Assembly: GCF_002284575.1 (NCBI RefSeq) | Contig: NZ_NPKJ01000068.1 | Location: 1-64,000 of the forward strand | DNA from: Mesorhizobium temperatum | Lineage (GTDB): Bacteria; Pseudomonadota; Alphaproteobacteria; Rhizobiales; Rhizobiaceae | Reading direction: 5' to 3' | DNA length: 64,000 nt | Shown here: one piece after another, positions 15,259 to 23,997 of the stretch | Position numbering within the stretch: position 1 is the stretch's first letter | Layout of the letters: every line of letters starts with the position of its first letter | Translations under genes and position numbers: made by a program | Notes under the pieces: generated by a model | Told to the model about the DNA's origin: nothing | What the model saw: only the letters and a program-made list of their open reading frames with translations | Database searches by the model: none

Positions 15259-17148
15259 ATGGAGCATGCGATCTATCTCGTGACACTGGTCGGCGCCGCA
15301 CTGGTCGTTGCCGCCGCGTTTTCGAGCCTGATCGCCTTCCGCTTCGGCGCCCCTCTCTTGCTGCTGTTTCTCTGCATTGGCCTGGCCACCGGAACCGACG
15401 GCCTCGGCATCCAGTTCGACAATGCGCGGCTGGCTTATTTTGCCGGCTCACTGGCGCTGGCGGTCATCCTGTTCGATTCCGGTTTCGGCACGCCGCTCAA
15501 CGCTTTGCGGCAGGCGGCCGGACCGGCACTGTCGCTGGCGACTATCGGCGTCCTTTTGACCACTGGCCTGTTCGGCGTCGTCGCCCACTATCTGCTCGAT
15601 CTCAGCTGGCTGGAATCCTTCCTGCTCGGGGCTGCGGTCGCGTCGACCGACGCGGCAGCCGTGTTCTTCCTGTTGCGCGCCGGCGAGATCAATTTGCGCG
15701 AACGCGTGCGTTCGACGCTTGAGGTGGAATCCGGCACCAATGATCCGATCGCCATCTTCCTGACCATTAGCCTGGTCGAGATCATCGCCGCCAACGCCAA
15801 TCCCGAGGCCAGGGTGCTGGTTGCCGACCTCGTACTCGGCTTCCTTCTCAACATGGGGCTTGGCGCCATTGTCGGCATTTTCGGCGGCCTCGCCATCGTG
15901 CGGCTTGTCGACCGGCTCAATCTCGACCACGGGCTGCTGCCGATCTTCGTGCTGACGCTGTCGCTGATGGTGTTCGCCGCTGCCGGCGCCATTGGCGGCT
16001 CCGGCTTTCTGGCGGTCTATCTTGCCGGCCTCATTGCCGGCAATTCCGACATCCGCGCCGTCACCATCCTCAAGCGTTTCCAGGACGGCATGTCGTGGCT
16101 GGCACAGATCATCATGTTCCTGATCCTCGGCCTGTTCGCGACGCCCTCGCAATTTCCGGCGATCCTGCTGCCGGCGGTGCTGCTGGGCCTGTTCCTGATA
16201 TTCGTGGCACGGCCGATCGCCGTCTGGCTTTGCCTGATGCCGTTCCGTCTGCCGCGCCCGGAAGTCGCCTTCGTCTCATGGGTGGGCCTGCGTGGCGCCG
16301 TGTCGATCCTGCTCGCCATCACGCCGCTGCTTGGCGGCCTTGAGAACGGCCGCCTCATCTTCAACACCGCCTTCATCGTCGTGCTGGTGTCGCTGGTCAT
16401 CCAGGGATGGACCGTCGGGCCGCTGGCGCGCCGCCTCGGCCTGATCGTGCCGGCCCGCCTGGGTCCGTTGGACAAGGTCGAACTTGAATTGCCGGGCTCC
16501 GCCCATCACGAGCTGCTCGCCTATCGCGTAGCACCTGGCAGCCCGGTGGCACGCGGTGAGCGCATTCCGCGCTGGGCGCGGCCGTCGCTGGTGCTGCGTG
16601 ACGGACGCTCGATGCGCTTCCAGGACATGGGCAGGCTCGCCGCCGGCGACCATGTCTACATCTTCGTGCCGGATCGCTATCCAGCCCTGCTCGACAAGCT
16701 GTTCGCCAGCCGCGCCGTGGTCGATCCCGAGGATGCGGACTTCTTCGGCGCCTTCGCCGTCGATCCGGCGCGCTCCGCCGCGGAACTGGAAGCCGCTTAC
16801 GCGCCGGGCCTGACCGAGGAGGAACGCAAGCTGACCGTCGGTGACCTTGTGACGGAGCGGCTCGGCGGCCATGCCGAATATGCCGACCGCGTGCTGATTG
16901 GTCCGATCGAGCTGATCGTCCGCGACGTCGACGACAAGGGCAAGATTACTGGTCTCGGTCTTTCCCTCGAGCCGACCGCGCCGGTGGCACGGGTGCCGGT
17001 GTTCCTGAGTGCCGGCGAAATCGCCGACCGCATTGTTGCCTTTGTGCGCAATTGGCGCAAGCGGATCAAAAAGCGAAGTGGCGAGGCGCCGGCGGACGCG
17101 GAACCGTCTCCACAGCCGGTGGTGGAAAAGGCAACCGACGGGGGCTGA
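15259..17148 (+). CDS. CPA1-type potassium/proton antiporter (NhaP2/CvrA-like)
   Basis: Inner-membrane exchanger expected to swap K+ or Na+ for H+. A 629-residue protein: about 12 membrane spans over residues 1-390, including VESGTNDPIAIFLT, whose ND pair marks CPA antiporters. A cytoplasmic TrkA-C-like domain follows (GSPVARGERIPRWARPSLVL), then a CorC/HlyC-like tail and a charged end. Domain order matches E. coli NhaP2. It sits between gap and pgk with its own leader. Ion specificity cannot be read from sequence. Confidence 0.87.
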   Translation: MEHAIYLVTLVGAALVVAAAFSSLIAFRFGAPLLLLFLCIGLATGTDGLGIQFDNARLAYFAGSLALAVILFDSGFGTPLNALRQAAGPALSLATIGVLLTTGLFGVVAHYLLDLSWLESFLLGAAVASTDAAAVFFLLRAGEINLRERVRSTLEVESGTNDPIAIFLTISLVEIIAANANPEARVLVADLVLGFLLNMGLGAIVGIFGGLAIVRLVDRLNLDHGLLPIFVLTLSLMVFAAAGAIGGSGFLAVYLAGLIAGNSDIRAVTILKRFQDGMSWLAQIIMFLILGLFATPSQFPAILLPAVLLGLFLIFVARPIAVWLCLMPFRLPRPEVAFVSWVGLRGAVSILLAITPLLGGLENGRLIFNTAFIVVLVSLVIQGWTVGPLARRLGLIVPARLGPLDKVELELPGSAHHELLAYRVAPGSPVARGERIPRWARPSLVLRDGRSMRFQDMGRLAAGDHVYIFVPDRYPALLDKLFASRAVVDPEDADFFGAFAVDPARSAAELEAAYAPGLTEEERKLTVGDLVTERLGGHAEYADRVLIGPIELIVRDVDDKGKITGLGLSLEPTAPVARVPVFLSAGEIADRIVAFVRNWRKRIKKRSGEAPADAEPSPQPVVEKATDGG

Positions 17149-17257
17149 CGGCTTCCGACACAAGCCGTGGTCATATTTTCCGCGTAGCACCATTGCAGGT
17201 CTTGCATCGTCGTTGGTGCGGGTTAAGGTCCCGGCGTTTTTTGCGAAAGGGAACAGC

Positions 17258-18454
17258 ATGGCCGGCTTCAAGACACTGGATGACATTGGCAACATCGATG
17301 GCAAGCGTGTGCTGGTGCGCGTCGACCTCAACGTTCCCGTCGCCGACGGCAAGGTCACCGACGCCACCCGCATCGAGCGCATCGCGCCGACCATCGCCGA
17401 GCTTTCCGGCAACGGCGCCAAGGTCATCCTGCTTGCGCATTTCGGCCGGCCAAAGGATGGACCGTCGCCCGAATTCTCGCTTGAGCCGATCGCCAAGGCG
17501 ACCGCAGAGGTGCTCGGCCGCCCTGTCGGCTTCGCGGCCGATTGCATCGGCGACAAGGCCGCGAGCGCCGTCGCCGCGATGGGCAACGGCGACGTGCTGC
17601 TGCTCGAAAACACCCGCTTCTACAAGAGCGAGGAGAAGAACGACCCGGACTTCACCGAAAAGCTCGCCGCCAATGGCGACATCTTCGTCAACGACGCCTT
17701 TTCCGCTGCCCACCGCGCTCATTCGTCGACGGAAGGGCTTGCGCACCTGCTGCCGGCTTTCGCCGGCCGTACCATGCAGGCCGAGCTCGACGCGCTGGAA
17801 AAGGGCCTCGGCAATCCCGCGCGCCCTGTCGTCGCCATCGTCGGCGGCGCCAAGGTCTCGAGCAAGATCGACCTCCTGATGAATTTGGTGAAGAAGGTCG
17901 ACGCGCTGGTCATCGGCGGCGGCATGGCCAACACCTTCCTGGCCGCGCGCGGCACCGATGTCGGAAAGTCACTGTGCGAGCACGACCTCGCCAACACCGC
18001 CAAGCAGATCATGATCGAGGCGGCCGAAGCCGGCTGCGCCGTCATCCTGCCGGTCGACGGTGTCGTCGCCAGGGAATTCAAGGCGGGCGCCGCCAGCGAA
18101 ACCGTCGCCATATCAGAGGTGCCGGCCGACGCCATGATCCTCGATGTCGGCGAAAAGACCGTGAAGACCGTTGCCGACTGGATCGACCGCGCCGCGACGC
18201 TGGTCTGGAACGGTCCGCTCGGCGCCTTCGAGATCGAGCCGTTCGACCGGGCGACGGTGGCGGCAGCCAAGCACGCCGCGGCCCGCACCAAGGCCGGCAA
18301 ATTGATCTCGGTCGCCGGCGGCGGCGACACGGTGGCAGCACTCAACCATGCCGGCGTGGCCGACGACTTCACCTACGTCTCAACCGCCGGCGGCGCCTTT
18401 CTGGAATGGATGGAGGGCAAGCCGCTGCCCGGTGTCGATGTGCTGAAGCGCTGA
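17258..18454 (+). CDS. pgk: phosphoglycerate kinase
   Basis: Interconverts 1,3-bisphosphoglycerate and 3-phosphoglycerate with ADP/ATP. A 398-residue protein starting MAGFKTLDDIGNIDGKRVLV. The ATG at 17258 is chosen over the longer frame because GAAAGGGAACAG precedes it and it matches family length. VRVDLNVPVADGKVTDATRI is the family signature, followed by LLAHFGRPK. The nucleotide-binding end has GGGDTVAALNHAG. Immediately after come fba and its leader. Confidence 0.97.
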   Translation: MAGFKTLDDIGNIDGKRVLVRVDLNVPVADGKVTDATRIERIAPTIAELSGNGAKVILLAHFGRPKDGPSPEFSLEPIAKATAEVLGRPVGFAADCIGDKAASAVAAMGNGDVLLLENTRFYKSEEKNDPDFTEKLAANGDIFVNDAFSAAHRAHSSTEGLAHLLPAFAGRTMQAELDALEKGLGNPARPVVAIVGGAKVSSKIDLLMNLVKKVDALVIGGGMANTFLAARGTDVGKSLCEHDLANTAKQIMIEAAEAGCAVILPVDGVVAREFKAGAASETVAISEVPADAMILDVGEKTVKTVADWIDRAATLVWNGPLGAFEIEPFDRATVAAAKHAAARTKAGKLISVAGGGDTVAALNHAGVADDFTYVSTAGGAFLEWMEGKPLPGVDVLKR

Positions 18455-18583
18455 GGCGAGAGGCGAACGAGGGCGTTTGCGCGTTTCAATCGATTCGAGT
18501 TTTCCACTCGGAATGGTTCGACTTGAACCTGCCTTGCACTAGTGGTCTGCTAGTTTGGAACAACTGTTTCAGGAGGATGCACA

Positions 18584-19609
18584 ATGAGCGAACGTCTCGA
18601 GGACATTGCCGCCGCGATGGTGGCCGACGGCAAGGGTCTTTTGGCCGCCGACGAAAGCTCCGGCACCATCAAGAAGCGCTTCGACGTGATCGGCGTCGAA
18701 TCGACCGCCGACAGCCGCCGCGACTATCGCGAGATGATGTTCCGCGCCAAGGAGGCGATGACCAGATACATTTCCGGCGTCATCCTCTATGACGAGACCA
18801 TCCGCCAGAAGGCCGCGGACGGCACGCCGCTCGTCGACATCATCAAGGCGACCGGCGCCATCCCAGGCATCAAGGTCGATGCCGGCGCCAAGCCTCTGGC
18901 TGGGTACCCCGGCGATACGATCACCGAAGGCCTCGACGGCTTGCGCGAGCGGCTCGCCGACTATTACAAGCTCGGCGCCCGTTTCGCCAAATGGCGCGCG
19001 GTGATCGACATTGACGTCGCCAAGGGCGTGCCTTCCGCCACGTCGATCGGCTCGAACGCCCATGCGCTCGCCCGCTATGCGGCGCTTTGCCAGGAGGCCG
19101 GCATCGTGCCGATCGTCGAGCCGGAGGTGCTGATGGACGGCGCCCATGACATCGGCACCTGCTACGAGATCAGCAAGGCAACGCTGACAAAACTCTACAC
19201 CGAGCTCTACGCGGCCCGCGTCGTCCTCGAAGGCACCATCCTGAAGCCGAACATGGTTCTCGCCGGCAAGAAGTCGGGCAAGACCAGCAGCCCCGAGGAA
19301 GTCGCCGAAAAGACCATAAAACTGTTCCGCGAAACGGTGCCGGCCGCGATTGGGGGCATCGCCTTTCTCTCCGGCGGGCAATCGGACGAGGAGGCGACCG
19401 CCAACCTAAACGCCATCAATGCCATCGGCCCGCATCCATGGAAGCTGACCTTCTCCTATGGCCGAGCCTTGCAGGCGGCGCCACAGAAGGCGTGGAGCGG
19501 CAAGGCGGCCAACGTCGCCGCTGCCCAGGCCGCCTTCGCCCATCGCGCCCACATGAACCATCTGGCAGCGCTTGGAAAATGGCAGCCGGAACTGGAACAG
19601 GCCGCCTGA
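18584..19609 (+). CDS. class I fructose-bisphosphate aldolase
   Basis: Splits or forms fructose-1,6-bisphosphate by a Schiff-base mechanism. A 341-residue protein starting MSERLEDIAAAMVADGKGLL, with the class I signatures LLAADESSGTIKKRF and VVLEGTILKPNMV, whose Lys is the expected Schiff-base residue; the family C terminus has SGGQSDEEATANLNAIN. AGGAGG precedes the ATG. A metal-independent class I enzyme is common in Rhizobiales. It closes the tkt-gap-pgk-fba run. Confidence 0.95.
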   Translation: MSERLEDIAAAMVADGKGLLAADESSGTIKKRFDVIGVESTADSRRDYREMMFRAKEAMTRYISGVILYDETIRQKAADGTPLVDIIKATGAIPGIKVDAGAKPLAGYPGDTITEGLDGLRERLADYYKLGARFAKWRAVIDIDVAKGVPSATSIGSNAHALARYAALCQEAGIVPIVEPEVLMDGAHDIGTCYEISKATLTKLYTELYAARVVLEGTILKPNMVLAGKKSGKTSSPEEVAEKTIKLFRETVPAAIGGIAFLSGGQSDEEATANLNAINAIGPHPWKLTFSYGRALQAAPQKAWSGKAANVAAAQAAFAHRAHMNHLAALGKWQPELEQAA

Positions 19610-19631
19610 CCGGATTTTTTCTACCTCAGCC

Positions 19632-19656
19632 GAACCCGGGCCATCTGCCCGGGTTC
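19632..19656 (+). terminator. hairpin after the aldolase gene
   Basis: Perfect nine-base arms GAACCCGGG (19632-19640) and CCCGGGTTC (19648-19656), 22 bases after the stop. No T run follows, so it may be a weak terminator or a 3'-end stabiliser. Confidence 0.5.
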
Positions 19657-19738
19657 CGCATGCTCCCAAAAAAACGCGACGGCCGTGTCGGCTTGCGTTG
19701 AGCCCAAACGTCCTTGGGGCTCAAAGAGGAGCAGTCGG

Positions 19739-20479
19739 ATGCCAAACAACAAGATCGTTTCACGGGAAGACTGGTTCCAGGCGCACAAGGCGCATCTGGC
19801 CCGCGAGAAGGAATTGACGCGATTTCGCGACCGCATCGCTGCCGAACGGCGGGAATTGCCTTGGTTGAAGATCCGGAAGGACTATGTCTTCGAGACCGAA
19901 CAGGGCCCGAAGAAACTGGTCGACCTGTTCGCCGGCGCAAGCCAGCTGATCGTCTACCACTTCATGTTCGGGCCGGGCGCCGACTACCGTTGCGAAGGTT
20001 GCTCCTTCCTTGCCGACCACATCGACGGCGCCAACCAGCACCTCAAGCACCACGATGTGTCGCTGGTCGTGATCTCGCGGGCGCCGTTGGCTGAATTTCT
20101 GCCCTACAAACAGCGCATGGGCTGGAAATTCGACTGGGTGTCGTCCTACGCCTCGGACTTCAACTTCGACATGCAGGTTTCCTTCACCGACAAGCAGATC
20201 GCATCCGGCGACACGACCTATAATTTCGAGCAGCGCGCGCTGAAATCGAAGGACCTTCCCGGCACCAGCGTGTTCTACAGGGATGAGAACGGCGACATCT
20301 TCCTGACCTTCATGTCGCGCTCCAGGGGCGGCGATCCGCTGATCGGCGCTTATCACTATCTCGACCTGACGCCGAAGGGCCGCAACGAGACCGGTCCCTA
20401 TCACAGCCTGATGGACTGGGTGCGGCTGCACGACGAATATGCAGACAGGTCCGAAATGCAGGACGCCTGTTGTCATTGA
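19739..20479 (+). CDS. DUF899 thioredoxin-like protein
   Basis: A 246-residue protein, start MPNNKIVSREDWFQAHKAHL at 19739, with AGAGGAG upstream. The DUF899 pattern is clear: FRDRIAAERRELPWLKIRKD, FGPGADYRCEGCSFLADHID (Cys pair) and a final AYHYLDLTPKGRNE. Family members adopt a thioredoxin-like fold and are often called AhpC-like, but no reaction is established. It is a single gene; a small imperfect hairpin (19700-19722) lies just before its ribosome-binding site. Confidence 0.85.
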   Translation: MPNNKIVSREDWFQAHKAHLAREKELTRFRDRIAAERRELPWLKIRKDYVFETEQGPKKLVDLFAGASQLIVYHFMFGPGADYRCEGCSFLADHIDGANQHLKHHDVSLVVISRAPLAEFLPYKQRMGWKFDWVSSYASDFNFDMQVSFTDKQIASGDTTYNFEQRALKSKDLPGTSVFYRDENGDIFLTFMSRSRGGDPLIGAYHYLDLTPKGRNETGPYHSLMDWVRLHDEYADRSEMQDACCH

Positions 20480-20577
20480 CGACCGGCAGCCGACGCAGGT
20501 CTTTCGCCTTTGGCCCGATATGCGCTAAGTGCTGCTCGCTATGCCCTTAAACGGACTTGCCCCATTAACGGTTTGCG

Positions 20578-21309
20578 ATGCAGCGCTTTCTAGCCCTCCT
20601 CACCTGGCTCGCCTTTCCGGTCTATGTTTGGCAGGGGCTCGGCGTGCGCCGCCGCACCACCCGCATGCTGCCGGCGCAAGGTCCGGTCATGCACGAGATA
20701 TCAGGCCAGGCGCCGGCGGTCTCGCTTCTGATGCTTGGCGATTCTTCCGCCGCTTCGGTGGGCATCGGCAATTCCGAGTACGGGCTGGCCGCGCAACTGG
20801 CCGATCTGATCTCGAAACGCACTGGCCGTGCGGTGCGCTGGCGGGCAGCCGGCTTCAACTCGGCGACCTCAGGCCAGATCCGCGACCACGTGCTGCCCAA
20901 TCTGTCGGCCGATCCTTGGACGCATATCGTGCTCGCCATCGGCACCAACGACACCAAGAACTTTCACTCGGTGCCACGCTTCAAGAGCGATTTTGGCGGC
21001 CTGCTCTACGCGCTGCGCGCCAAATGGCCGGAGGCGCGCGTGGTGTGGTCGCCGGTGCTGGAATTCACCCGGGCACCGGCAATGCCGCCGCTGCTCGGAA
21101 AAATCCTGGAGATCCGCGCCGCCGAGATGAACCGGATGGGCGAGCGCCTCTGCCTCGAACGCGGCGCGGTGCCGGCGCCGCGCCTGCCGATCACCGATGC
21201 CGAAGCCGGTTTTGCCTCCGACGGATTTCATGCCTCGGAAGCCGGCTACCGGGCCTGGGCGGAACATCTCGTCGACTTGGTGCTGGCCAAGGAACCACGC
21301 CTCGCATAG
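20578..21309 (+). CDS. SGNH/GDSL-family hydrolase
   Basis: A 243-residue esterase-fold protein with all catalytic blocks: LLMLGDSSAASVG (Ser56 nucleophile), the Gly block near AAGFNSATSGQ, IVLAIGTNDTKNF, and the Asp-x-x-His block SDGFHASEAGY. The N terminus MQRFLALLTWLAFPVYVWQG is hydrophobic and could anchor the enzyme in the membrane. Substrate unknown; relatives act on lipids, acyl groups or peptidoglycan acetyls. Confidence 0.88.
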   Translation: MQRFLALLTWLAFPVYVWQGLGVRRRTTRMLPAQGPVMHEISGQAPAVSLLMLGDSSAASVGIGNSEYGLAAQLADLISKRTGRAVRWRAAGFNSATSGQIRDHVLPNLSADPWTHIVLAIGTNDTKNFHSVPRFKSDFGGLLYALRAKWPEARVVWSPVLEFTRAPAMPPLLGKILEIRAAEMNRMGERLCLERGAVPAPRLPITDAEAGFASDGFHASEAGYRAWAEHLVDLVLAKEPRLA

Positions 21310-21322
21310 CGGGCCTCCAGCC

Positions 21323-21484
21323 CTACGTCCAATGCCCCAGCGCCGCTGTTATCGAAATCGCCGCCATCGCCAATACCGCCAGCTTCCAAAAATCGCTGCG
21401 CCGCTTCAGCCCCGGCCAGCCGAGCGGCTTGATCAACTGAATGACCATCATGGCGACGATGACGAGCGCAAGAAGTTTCGACAT
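21323..21484 (-). CDS. small two-span membrane protein (53 aa)
   Basis: A short gene found by reading the minus strand. It starts MSKLLALVIVAMMVIQLIKP with AAAGG upstream, has a second span WKLAVLAMAAISITAALG, and stops at 21323. The two spans are linked by a basic loop (LKRRSDFW), which suggests both ends face outward. It converges on the SGNH hydrolase gene 13 bases away. Function unknown; close to proteins annotated only as hypothetical in rhizobia. Confidence 0.75.
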   Translation of the reverse strand: MSKLLALVIVAMMVIQLIKPLGWPGLKRRSDFWKLAVLAMAAISITAALGHWT

Positions 21485-21559
21485 GCCGCCTTTGACCAGC
21501 ATCGCGGTCGGCTGTCAAAGCGCTCCGCTCGTACCAGATCGCCATAACGCTGAGAGGTT

Positions 21560-22513
21560 CTATGTCAGCGGCTTGAGGTCGGCCTCGATCGCAGCCCGGT
21601 TCGGTTCGAGGAACGGTGGCAAGGCCAGCCTTTCGCCCAGCGTTTCCAGCGGCTCGTCGGCCGTGAACCCTGGGCCGTCGGTGGCAATTTCGAACAATAT
21701 GCCGTTCGGCTCACGGAAGTAGAGCGAACGGAAGTAGTATCGTTCGACCTCACCGCTTGACGGCAGGCGGAACTCGGCCAGCCGCGCCGTCCATTGATGC
21801 AAAATCTCCTGGTCCGGCGCCCTGAATGCCACGTGGTGGACCGCACCGGCGCCCTGCCGTGCCGGCGCAAGGCCCGGCTGCACCGCGACATGAAGCTCCG
21901 CCGCCGGGCCGCCTGCTCCCATCTCGAAGACATGAACCTGGCCCTGACCATCCGGCGAGGCATAGTCCCGCGCCTTGCGCATGTTCATCACCCTGGTCAG
22001 CACGGTTTCAGTGTTGGTGATGTCAGGAACGCTGATAACGATGGGCCCGAGCCCGCGTATCTGGTGCTCGACTGGGACCGGGCTTTGAGCCCAGGGATGA
22101 TTGTCGCCCTTGCCGCCATCGCTGACGAGACGCAGGCGCTGGCCTTCTGGGTCTTCGAAGTCCAGCGACGGGTAGCCGCCAACATCGCCGATCTCTCCCG
22201 TCGCGACGGTCTTGCCGGCCAGGCGCTCCTTCCACCAGGCAAGGCTTTCGGGGCTGGCGACCCTCAGGCTGGTCCGCACGATGCTGTTGGTGCCGCGCCG
22301 TTCGCGTCCGACCGGCCAATCGAAGAAGGTAAGATCGGTGCCAGGCGTCGCCTCGGCGTCGGCATAGAAAAGGTGATAGGCTGACGTGTCGTCCTGATTG
22401 ACCGTCTTCTTGACCAGCCGCAGCCCCAAAGTACCGGTGTAGAAACGAAGGTTTCCCGGCGCATTCGCTGTGATAGCGGTTAGATGGTGGATTCCCGTTA
22501 GTTGCAGGCCCAT
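21560..22513 (-). CDS. ring-cleaving dioxygenase (two VOC modules)
   Basis: A 317-residue protein of the type I extradiol/hydroquinone dioxygenase group (MhqO/LinE-like). It has two VOC modules: an N-terminal GIHHLTAITANAPGNLRFY and a C-terminal AVHHVAFRAPDQ, with metal-ligand His in HH and Glu near PNGILFEIATD. Relatives open quinol rings using Fe2+. A quinone-stress role is the usual context, but no MarR-type MhqR gene is beside it here. Confidence 0.87.
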   Translation of the reverse strand: MGLQLTGIHHLTAITANAPGNLRFYTGTLGLRLVKKTVNQDDTSAYHLFYADAEATPGTDLTFFDWPVGRERRGTNSIVRTSLRVASPESLAWWKERLAGKTVATGEIGDVGGYPSLDFEDPEGQRLRLVSDGGKGDNHPWAQSPVPVEHQIRGLGPIVISVPDITNTETVLTRVMNMRKARDYASPDGQGQVHVFEMGAGGPAAELHVAVQPGLAPARQGAGAVHHVAFRAPDQEILHQWTARLAEFRLPSSGEVERYYFRSLYFREPNGILFEIATDGPGFTADEPLETLGERLALPPFLEPNRAAIEADLKPLT

Positions 22514-22715
22514 GGTCGTCCTCCCTGATCTCTGGAAAATTTTTCTCCTTCAATATCGGAACGCCGACCCTATCGCAGAAGGACGCGAATTCCGACAGTC
22601 CGTCGCTGCAAGCTGAACGATCCCAACTCTGACAGGGACATGCGATGAACAGGCCGGCGTGCCTCGTACCGTCGAGATCGGGAAGACAACCGGCAGGATC
22701 ACCAAGGCCATCAAG

Positions 22716-22741
22716 CCTCCTGACAGACTGCTGTCAGGAGG
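22716..22741. promoter_or_regulatory. candidate operator: 26-bp palindrome
   Basis: Perfect arms CCTCCTGACAG and CTGTCAGGAGG separated by four bases, 41 bases before the DUF1127 start at 22783. A closely similar site is at 23564-23589. Both are followed by GTG(C/T)GxAxTAGTG-like sequence that could be a -10. The nearby WYL-family regulator (24482) is the obvious candidate binder; this is inference. Confidence 0.6.
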
Positions 22742-22782
22742 GGTGTGCGATAGTGTCTCCATCGAAAGAGAGGAGACCAGCT

Positions 22783-22950
22783 ATGAACGGTTTTACCATT
22801 CTGCGCAGCGTGCAGCACTATGTCGGCAAGATCAGGACGATGCGCAACGAGATCCGCACCCGGCGTTTCATGAATGGGTTGCCGCAGAGCATCCGCAAGG
22901 ACATCGGTTGGCCGGATAATTACGAAGGCCGCCACGGCCGCGGCAATTGA
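22783..22950 (+). CDS. DUF1127 small protein (55 aa)
   Basis: Start MNGFTILRSVQHYVGKIRTM, with GAGAGGAGA before the ATG. Basic, amphipathic helix followed by GLPQSIRKDIGWPDNY, the usual DUF1127 end (LDDRLLKDIG-like). Short Arg-rich DUF1127 proteins in alphaproteobacteria affect RNA turnover and phosphate or carbon homeostasis. It sits directly downstream of the palindrome at 22716, so it may be regulated by the WYL protein. Confidence 0.8.
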   Translation: MNGFTILRSVQHYVGKIRTMRNEIRTRRFMNGLPQSIRKDIGWPDNYEGRHGRGN

Positions 22951-23036
22951 GGCGATTTTTTTCGCGGCAGCAGTTGGATCCGGACGCCACGGCGCCCAGA
23001 TAAATAGGTCCGGCGGGCCGAAAGACGGAGCAGGAA

Positions 23037-23571
23037 ATGTCCGAACAGAAGACCATCGGCGTCCTTTTCATCGATCGCTTCGCCGACTGGGAATACGGCT
23101 TGCTGGCGGCTTCGGCGGTCGAATGGTTCGGTGCACGCGCGGTGTCGCTGACCCCGAACGGCAAGCCGGTGACCTCGGCCAGCGGATTTGTGCTGACACC
23201 CGACCGCTCCGCCGAGGGTGATGAAAACACCGATCTCGACGCCGTCGCGGTCATTGGCTCCGACCAGTGGGTCGATGCCCCGCCTGACATCTCCGGACTG
23301 CGGCGGCGTGGTCGGCGGCATCTGCGCCGGAACGCTTGCACTTGACTGGATCAACGAAAAGGAACCGGGCTATCCGGGCGCCCAGAACTATCAGGACGTG
23401 CCCTATGCCATCGCCGACGGTCGCATCGTGTCCGCGCCGGGTTCGGCTCCCGGCACCTTCGCTCTTGCCTATTTGAAGACGCTCTATCCCCAGAGAAGCA
23501 GCGATCTCGCACAGATGCGTACGCTGTTCGCCAAGGAGTATGCCGAAGGGGAATATGCTGAAGCCTCCTGA
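23037..23571 (+). pseudogene. broken DJ-1/PfpI-family gene
   Basis: Frame 1 (23037-23345) encodes MSEQKTIGVLFIDRFADWEY and runs through GSDQWVDAPPDISGL. The next homologous part, CGGVVGGICAGTLAL with the expected nucleophile Cys, continues in another frame (to 23571, ending FALAYLKTLYPQRSS). The change of frame lies near 23290-23300. Right after TLAL the text jumps to DWINEKEPGYPGAQ, where family members have more residues, so a second deletion is likely. Probably inactive. Confidence 0.8.
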
Positions 23572-23589
23572 CAGCATGGTGTCAGGAGC
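23564..23589. promoter_or_regulatory. second copy of the palindromic operator
   Basis: CCTCCTGACAG, spacer CATG, then GTGTCAGGAGC: 9 of 11 arm positions pair. It overlaps the end of the broken DJ-1 gene and lies 35 bases before the VOC gene at 23625, whose ribosome-binding site and -10-like GCAATAGTG follow. The spacing to the next gene is close to that of the first copy. Confidence 0.6.
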
Positions 23590-23624
23590 GGCGTGCAATA
23601 GTGCGACAGTATCAGGAGACAGAC

Positions 23625-23990
23625 ATGGCCTTCATCCCGGCAAAAGCCTCGGCATGGTTCGAGATCCCGGTCACCGACATGGATCGGGCGCGCGCCTTCT
23701 ATGGGTCGGTGCTTCAGAATGATCTCATTCTGGAGGAAAGCGGCCCGAACCCGATGGCCATGTTCGCCGCGCAGGACCGAATGGCCTCCGGGCACGTCTA
23801 CCCCGGGAAACCCGCAGCACCGGGAACCGGCCCGACCATCCATCTGTCGGTTGCCGCGCCGATCGAGGATGCCATCGAACGGGTGAGGCAGAACGGCGGT
23901 CAGGTCGTCTCGCCTGTGATCTCCATTCCGGCGGGCACATTCGCCTATTGCCTCGACCCGGACGGCAACAGCTTTGGGCTTTTCGTCTAG
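23625..23990 (+). CDS. VOC-family protein (121 aa)
   Basis: Start MAFIPAKASAWFEIPVTDMD, with CAGGAGAC before the ATG. Single-module glyoxalase fold: VTDMDRARAFYGSVLQ, then a middle stretch with HVYPGKPAAPG, and the end AGTFAYCLDPDGNSFGLF (PDGN motif). Substrate not known. Its promoter region carries the second palindrome, so it probably shares regulation with the DUF1127 gene. The next gene starts seven bases later. Confidence 0.85.
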   Translation: MAFIPAKASAWFEIPVTDMDRARAFYGSVLQNDLILEESGPNPMAMFAAQDRMASGHVYPGKPAAPGTGPTIHLSVAAPIEDAIERVRQNGGQVVSPVISIPAGTFAYCLDPDGNSFGLFV

Positions 23991-23997
23991 GTGACGC

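Noticed and set aside
16276..17613. A 445-residue minus-strand frame across the antiporter and pgk
   Set aside because: Shadow of two real forward genes with no protein-like pattern.
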